Below, one piece after another: positions 58,664 to 64,000 of a stretch of 64,000 nt of DNA. Positions within the stretch are counted from its first letter, which is position 1, and each line of letters starts with the position of its first letter. The notes beneath the pieces are model-generated. The model ran no database searches and was not told where the DNA came from. It saw nothing but the letters and a program-made list of their open reading frames with translations. The DNA is from Prunus persica (lineage: Eukaryota; Streptophyta; Magnoliopsida; Rosales; Rosaceae): NCBI RefSeq assembly GCF_000346465.2, contig NC_034012.1, positions 15,471,492 through 15,535,491 on the forward strand, read 5' to 3'. The position numbers and the translations under genes were made by a program.

Positions 58664-59099
58664 GTAGTGAAAGCTATCACCTCATCAAATCATGTTTGTA
58701 TATCTTACAAAATCCCAATTTTCTGATTGATCAAAGTTATACATTTTAATGTAAATTTTTTTATTTATATATGGATCAACTTTGAAGATATATTCTTGCT
58801 AGCTTGAATTGTTACCAAATCAACCCAAAACAATAAAAACCTTCATTTGGATGGCAGTGAAATAATATTGGGTGGTAGGGGGTTAGTAACTTAAGTGGTT
58901 AATTGATTTGCAACTCGAGTCATTTAGCTCATTTGATCGAGGAAAAAAATATTTCCATTTTTTTTCTTCTTGCTTTGGACTCCAAAAATTTAATTAGTAA
59001 GCCTGGAAATGCAAGTCCATTCACAAAATAATTCCCAAAATTTTTTGTCTGTTACAAAAATGCTCACCACTTTCACCAAAATTCCTAAACTTTGTAGCA
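58664..59099. other. 3' flank of the receptor kinase
   Basis: AT-rich; no gene. Confidence 0.4.
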
Positions 59100-59480
59100 C
59101 AACAAAACCCGCTTGCTCAAACAAAATGGTACAAATTCTAAACCGGAAAATATGCAGAGCCCACTGACCACTGTCCTCCAAAATCCCCGTGTGGTTAGTG
59201 TGAAGCTGCAGAGTGATTTTCCTGGTTCGGCATCAGCAGCTACGCCGCGTGCCTCCTCTCTTCTGGTAATTGACTATAATATTGTTCTTTTTGTTTTTTT
59301 TTTTCTTCTGGTTAACATCAGGATATCAACCAAAATACCAAAAAATCAGAAAAATAGAACAAAAAGAACCCTAAAATATCCAAACCTACCACTGATTAGG
59401 CTCTGTGTGTTCATTTAATATCCAAACCCAAAACTACGAAATTGAGTTTTGGGAATTACCCATCTGTGCAAATATTCAGC
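59100..59480 (+). repeat. Direct repeat, left copy, flanking the CYP71 pseudogene
   Basis: Shares with 63060-63500 the order CCGCTTGCTCAAACAA, TAAACCGG, TGTGAAGCTGCAGAGTGATTTT, GGTAATTGACTATAA, TCAGGATATCAACC, ATCCAAACC and ACGAAATTGAGTTTTGGGAA. Confidence 0.85.
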
Positions 59481-59702
59481 TCTGTCTGTTCATTTAATTC
59501 TCCGAATGAGTATGGTATATGTGTTTCTTCAGATATGCTCATGATGATAGAAAACGCATTAATGTGCATGGTTCTTAATTCAATTGGATTTGCACAAGTC
59601 TTTGATTTTTATACACTGACTAGGCATTGTAGTTCTTACAACATTGGATAACATAAGCCAACAACGGTTGCTCTGGAATAAATACAAACAGTTATCTCAT
59701 AG

Positions 59703-62691
59703 TTAGGATTTTTCAGTAGGCGGAGGATGATACGAAATGGGAATCAAGTGCAGATCTTGTTTTCTACGGACAGCAATGCCGAAGGCATGTCCAGGTCTTC
59801 ATGCTTCATCCCGTTGGGGAGTTTCCAATCAAAATGGTATAACAAGAATGCAAGTGGAAGTTAAACGTTGGCAAGACCATATGATATGCCTGGGCATATT
59901 CTCCTTCCAGCACCAAATGGGATATATTCAAAGTTTGTTCCCTTGTAGTCAATAGAGCTATCGAGGAACCAATTGGGATTAAAGCGCTCAGGCTCATTCC
60001 AGTAATTGGGATCTCTACCAATTGCCCATGCATTCACAATTACCTTGGATTTCACAGGTATTTCGTATCCATCAATCTCGCATTTCTCTCCGCATTCTCT
60101 TGGAAGTAACAGGGGAATAGGAGGGTGTAACCTGAGCGTCTCCCTAATAACCAAGTTCAAATATTTCATCTCTCTAATGCATGTTTCATCTATCTGTCCT
60201 TTTCTATTAAACACTTCCCTCACTTCATTCTGTGCCGTTTTCATTACTCTTGGATTTTTTATCATTTCTGTTATTGCCCAATCTACAGCTGTAGCTGATG
60301 TCTCACTCCCAGCAGAAAACATATCCTGAAAGTGATTAATTTATTAAATGATCAAAAACTAGTTTTTCTCTATGAATTGTCAAAGAATTCTAAGTAAAGA
60401 GAAAAAGAACTATATTCCTAAACCCAACATAAATAATCTTAAATGATAAAAAAACAAGTTATAAATGTTGACTGTTAAGAGTATCTTAGATATCAAGGAC
60501 AGATTATGGAGAATAACAGACATCATGCAAATGCTGTACATTGGAGTTTTAATGTACAGTTAGAATGCAGGAATACTTGTTACCAGCCTTTTCAACTCTA
60601 TAGTGTGTCATATATGGTTTCGACTAAAAGAACTAGTTGTAGAAGTGTTGAATGGCTGAAGGGACTTATGTAAGGGATTAGCTGAACTTGCTTAACTAGG
60701 TCATAACCCAATTTTTCAGTGTTTGTAGAGGTAAATCGATGAAAAAGACCAGCCATAATTTTGACGGTGTCCTTGCCAACACTGTTTGAATCATTAAAGA
60801 CTACACCAGTTGTGGCGTGTCTACTATGCTGTTTTTGCTATGGTTACTCTTCTAAGGATGAATGTTGAAGGCAATAAAGGTGCTTATTGAGAAAATGCAT
60901 AAACTGATTGGGGGTATAATTACCAATATGCTGAGACCCAAGATCCATTCACCATGGTAGCCAGGATTACTTGAGGTGGTCGAGGTGATTCGAAGATATG
61001 TTGTCATGGTGAGATATATGTATTTCCATAGTCTGAGGCCTTTTAAGTTTCTGAGGTTCAGTTAAGTCCAAACCAAATGATACTTGACTATGTGGGGACA
61101 TTACAGGTTGTACCAGAGTCTAAACCAGCCAAAGGTATGTGGCTCTAAAGGGAGTGGATAGTGAGACACAAGATCCTTCGAAGATGCATAGCCAAGATGG
61201 TTGAGATGATTGTTAGATAGGGTGAGGTGAGCACAAACATCTGTGTGTTGAGTACGCCCACGCTGCTTGGTGGAATACATGTGGACTTAGTATCTTTAAT
61301 AGTTAGAACTATTTTAAACAATTCAGGGCTGGGTTAGGTCCACAGCAGAAAACATCTGATTGTAGATTGTAGATGCACGGTGCGCAGCATTTAGCATATA
61401 AGTTTTGGCTGATCAAAGTGAGTATTGTTTCATGGAGTTAGACAAGAGAATTTGTTACAGGGACTTAAATATTTCAAGTTAGACTGCCACAAATATTATG
61501 TATATAAAACGTGCTAACGGAATCTCATCGCAGGAAAGGCCTTCTCTAGCCGTCTCTTGTTGCAGTTCAGTGTAGTTCTTTTGTTGATGATTATATATAA
61601 GTTTATTTTACAAATTATAAATAGTGGTGTATGTGTGTAAAGCTAAGCTAGAAAATCAAATGATAGAAAATGAGTAGAGCCTTGTTCGAAAGGGCCAGGT
61701 TCCAGATTGTGAGGTTAAATTCAGGTTTACCAAGTGTTATTAAAACATGATGTCAAGAGAAAGTGTGGGTACTTACGAAGATAACAGCTTTGATGTTGTC
61801 AGTAGTTAGGGAAAACTCAAGCCCACTGCCATGCTCGTGAAATTTAAGGAGAGCATCTACCAGGTCTTCCTCTGCTTCACCCTCGACACTTTTTGTAGTT
61901 ACCATATCCCTTTGATGTTCTTTGATGATGTTTTCCATTATCCTGTCAGCTTCTTTATGCAGCCTTTCAAGTTTAGGCCTCAATCCACTTAAGAGCTGAA
62001 GCAAACTGACAGAAGGAAAAACATCTGCAAGGCCGAAGCCAGACAATGTCTTTACAGCTTCCTTCACAACGTATATGAACTTTTCGTGATCCTTGGTTTT
62101 TTTACCAAAGGCTACTCTCGAAGTGAAGCAATATGTCGATGAGTAAATTTCCTCAGTAAGATTGATAGGTGATCCTGCTCTTGAGGCAATCCATTGAACG
62201 AGATTCACTACCTCTTCTTCTCTAATATGTCGGAGAAATTGAACACGTTTTGTGCTTAAAAGCTATAGCGTGCAAATTTTTCGTAGTTGTCTCCAGTATT
62301 CACCATATGGTGCAAAGCCAATGTTTGTAGAGCCGTAAGACAAGATCTTTGCAGCAAGAATAGGGGGCATTGATGCAAAGATAAGATCATGGGTTTTCAT
62401 CATCTCTTTGGCAAACTCTGCTGATGAAGCTACTACAGTGGAAACTTCTCCAAGCTTGAGGTGCATAAGGGGTCCATATTTCTTGGCCAAGTCTCTTAGT
62501 CCATGATGTGGTCGAGAGCCGATTAGCTGGTGTAGGTTTCCGATAAAGGGTAGCTTCCATGGCCCTGGGGGTAGATTTGAAGCAGAGTAATTGGTTTTGC
62601 CTATGATCTTCCCTATTTTCAGTACCATGATCACAAAGAAAGCGAAGGCAAAGAGGGCTTGGAAGGAAGGGCATTGAATCTCGATGAGCAA
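59703..62691 (-). pseudogene. CYP71-family (CYP71D-like) cytochrome P450 pseudogene, two exons
   Basis: Plant CYP71 enzymes are ER-anchored monooxygenases of terpenoid and other specialised metabolism. Exon 1 (62691-61777) has a membrane anchor, the proline hinge [14 protein letters not shown] and WRQLRK. Intron 61776-60326 is at the usual CYP71 place, before [17 protein letters not shown] (I-helix; AGSET). Exon 2 (60325-59703) has the ExxR (ETLR), PERF and heme loop [10 protein letters not shown]. Lesions are TAG at 62263-62265 (after RKICTL, Glu expected), TAA just after GLANV at about 59860 (Glu expected), and a small deletion near 59775 that shifts the frame before FGI/VRRKQDL. The heme-binding cysteine is intact but lies in a disrupted gene. 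Length would be about 510 residues. Confidence 0.92.
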
Positions 62692-63059
62692 GTGAAGGTT
62701 ACTTTGGATTATAGTGGCTTTTAGTGAAACTGCATGCGTTTTACATCTATGTATAAGAAATGATGTAGCAATCTTCCTTCTTTTTCTCTCTGATGCTAAG
62801 ATTTTTCCAACTGGCTAATGTCTCTTTCCTGTAATTAAGAATGTTTAAGAGCTTATCTGAAAATGGTTGGTTTTTGTTTGGTAGGGCCCCACTTCATGCA
62901 AGTTAAATCGCTAAGTTCAAAAGTGACGTAAGTTAAAATAGTAATTGATAGTATTGACAAATAAACTTAGAGAGGTGAACCAACTTCGTGTTATATTAAC
63001 TATTATCCTTGGCCTTGTTGCAAATATGTGGCCTCCATTGACATTAGGGAGAAAGTCAT
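62692..63059. other. 5' flank of the CYP71 pseudogene
   Basis: No other gene seen. Confidence 0.4.
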
Positions 63060-63500
63060 TTTTGGGCCCCCGCTTGCTCAAACAAGTTTTGATGCCTTTT
63101 GGCCTAGAATTTGCCACAAAATGGCACAATCTAAACCGGCATATATGCAGCGCTCACTGGCATTTGACTAAATTGAGGGGTGTTTGGTACCACTGTCCTC
63201 CTCCAGGATCCCAATGTGGTTAGAGTGAAGCTGCAGAGTGATTTTTCTGGTTCAGAAGTCTTATACCGCGTGCCCTCTGTTCTGGTAATTGACTATAAAA
63301 TTGTTCTGTGTTTTTTTTTTCTGGTTAAGATCAGGATATCAACCCCACAAAAAAAAAAAAAAAAAAAAAAAGAGAGAAAAAAGAGAAGTCCAAATACGCC
63401 AAAAATAGCAGAAAAGTAGAACAAAACGAACCCTAAATTATCCAAACCCAGCACTGATTAGGCATGCAATTTTACGAAATGGAGTTCTGGGAAACTCTCA
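63060..63500 (+). repeat. Direct repeat, right copy
   Basis: Second copy of the 59100-59480 block, in the same orientation, with extra inserted segments (63085-63125 and an A-rich run at 63350-63372). The copia element begins a few bases later. Confidence 0.85.
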
Positions 63501-63509
63501 TCTCATTAT

Positions 63510-64000
63510 TGTTAGAATTCATAGTTTTGAGTAGTTTGGATGTTTGGGAGGAAGGAAGAAATCACGGAGAAGAAATGAAGAAGAGAACGTTGCTCTGAAA
63601 AGAAAGCTGGAGATTACTATTGATTTCACTCCACTAGCAAATATATCGTTAGCAGAGAGAGTGAAGTGAGATGCTTCTCTAACGGATTTACATCAAAAAG
63701 AATCCTAGCCATTGCTTCTATCATCCTATGAGATGCTTACATTTGTCACTAGCTAGCACTCAAGTCTTAGGCTAGAAAGAGAGTCCACTTGGACTATGAT
63801 CCAATGGCTCACATTACAAACAGATATTAAAACGCATAAAATGAATTTAAAACAGACTTTGTGACTTTGGCTCCAAGGTTTTCAGCTTAAGGGTTACACA
63901 TCAACACTCCCTTCTAACCCTTTAGCTGATTTCACACCAAGTAGTTCTCTTAGATACACAAATCAATCCTTAGACAGAGCCTTGGTTAATATATCTGCAA
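63510..64000 (-). mobile_element. Copia retrotransposon, 3' end only (LTR plus polyprotein C-terminus)
   Basis: A probable 3' LTR spans 63510-63906: plus strand TGTTAGAATTC to CACATCAACA. Beyond it the minus strand has a purine tract (GAAGGGAG) and the end of a copia polyprotein: ADILTKALSKD, then a TGA where an Arg codon is expected, then FVYLRELLGVKSAKGLEG. The rest lies beyond the window edge. It inserted at the end of the repeat block that also flanks the CYP71 pseudogene. Confidence 0.82.

Overview
This is nuclear DNA from a flowering plant, most likely a woody eudicot. Genes have GT-AG introns, non-coding DNA is AT-rich, and many LTR retrotransposons, CACTA, Harbinger and SINE insertions are nested among broken members of large plant families (UGT85, CYP71, F-box, receptor kinases). 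Rosaceae (for example Prunus or Malus) is my guess from remembered UGT85A and CYP71D sequences; nothing here proves it.

Layout. 1-4791 is the 3' part of a CACTA (En/Spm) transposon: a TNP2-type transposase with two stop codons, then 1.5 kb of CGTCG/CGACG subterminal repeats and the terminal CACTACTAC inverted repeat. It sits inside the tail of a copia element (4792-5117), which itself sits in a UGT85-type glucosyltransferase pseudogene (5118-6301). 6.3-24 kb is a decayed UGT85 cluster with four broken copies (5.1, 8.6, 21.1 and 23.8 kb), two SINEs, a LINE fragment, and an 11-kb block bounded by inverted copies of a promoter-like segment. That block contains a complete copia element (10494-16488; 490-bp LTRs, TSD GTTAA, tRNA-Met-type primer site). 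25.4-28.5 kb is a broken PIF/Harbinger element. 29.4-31.0 kb is an intact P-class PPR gene. 31-39 kb holds an intact F-box gene (minus strand), a deleted F-box pseudogene and an array of 0.74-kb repeats. 39.5-40.2 kb has two tandem Tourist-like MITEs sharing a TTA. 40.8-41.0 kb is a kinase fragment. 41.7-44.2 kb is an intron-free CDC48/p97 gene. 47.3-58.7 kb is a seven-exon G-type lectin S-receptor kinase. 59.7-62.7 kb is a CYP71 pseudogene, and the window ends in another copia element.

The most interesting locus is the receptor kinase. A 6.5-kb LTR retrotransposon with two apparently identical 181-bp LTRs and a perfect CCTTT duplication lies in intron 1, antisense to the gene, eight nucleotides after the 5' splice site. 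No pol ORF is visible in it. It carries a 183-residue coiled-coil ORF on the strand opposite to its own, a fragment of an LRR receptor-kinase N-terminus, and three copies of a nested hairpin whose stem shows a compensatory change. All kinase exons are intact, so the gene may still be spliced, or it may yield a secreted kinase-less ectodomain ending in transposon sequence.

Genes that look functional: PPR, F-box, CDC48 and, conditionally, the S-receptor kinase. The UGT85 copies, CYP71, Harbinger, CACTA and the 10.5-kb copia pol are all broken.
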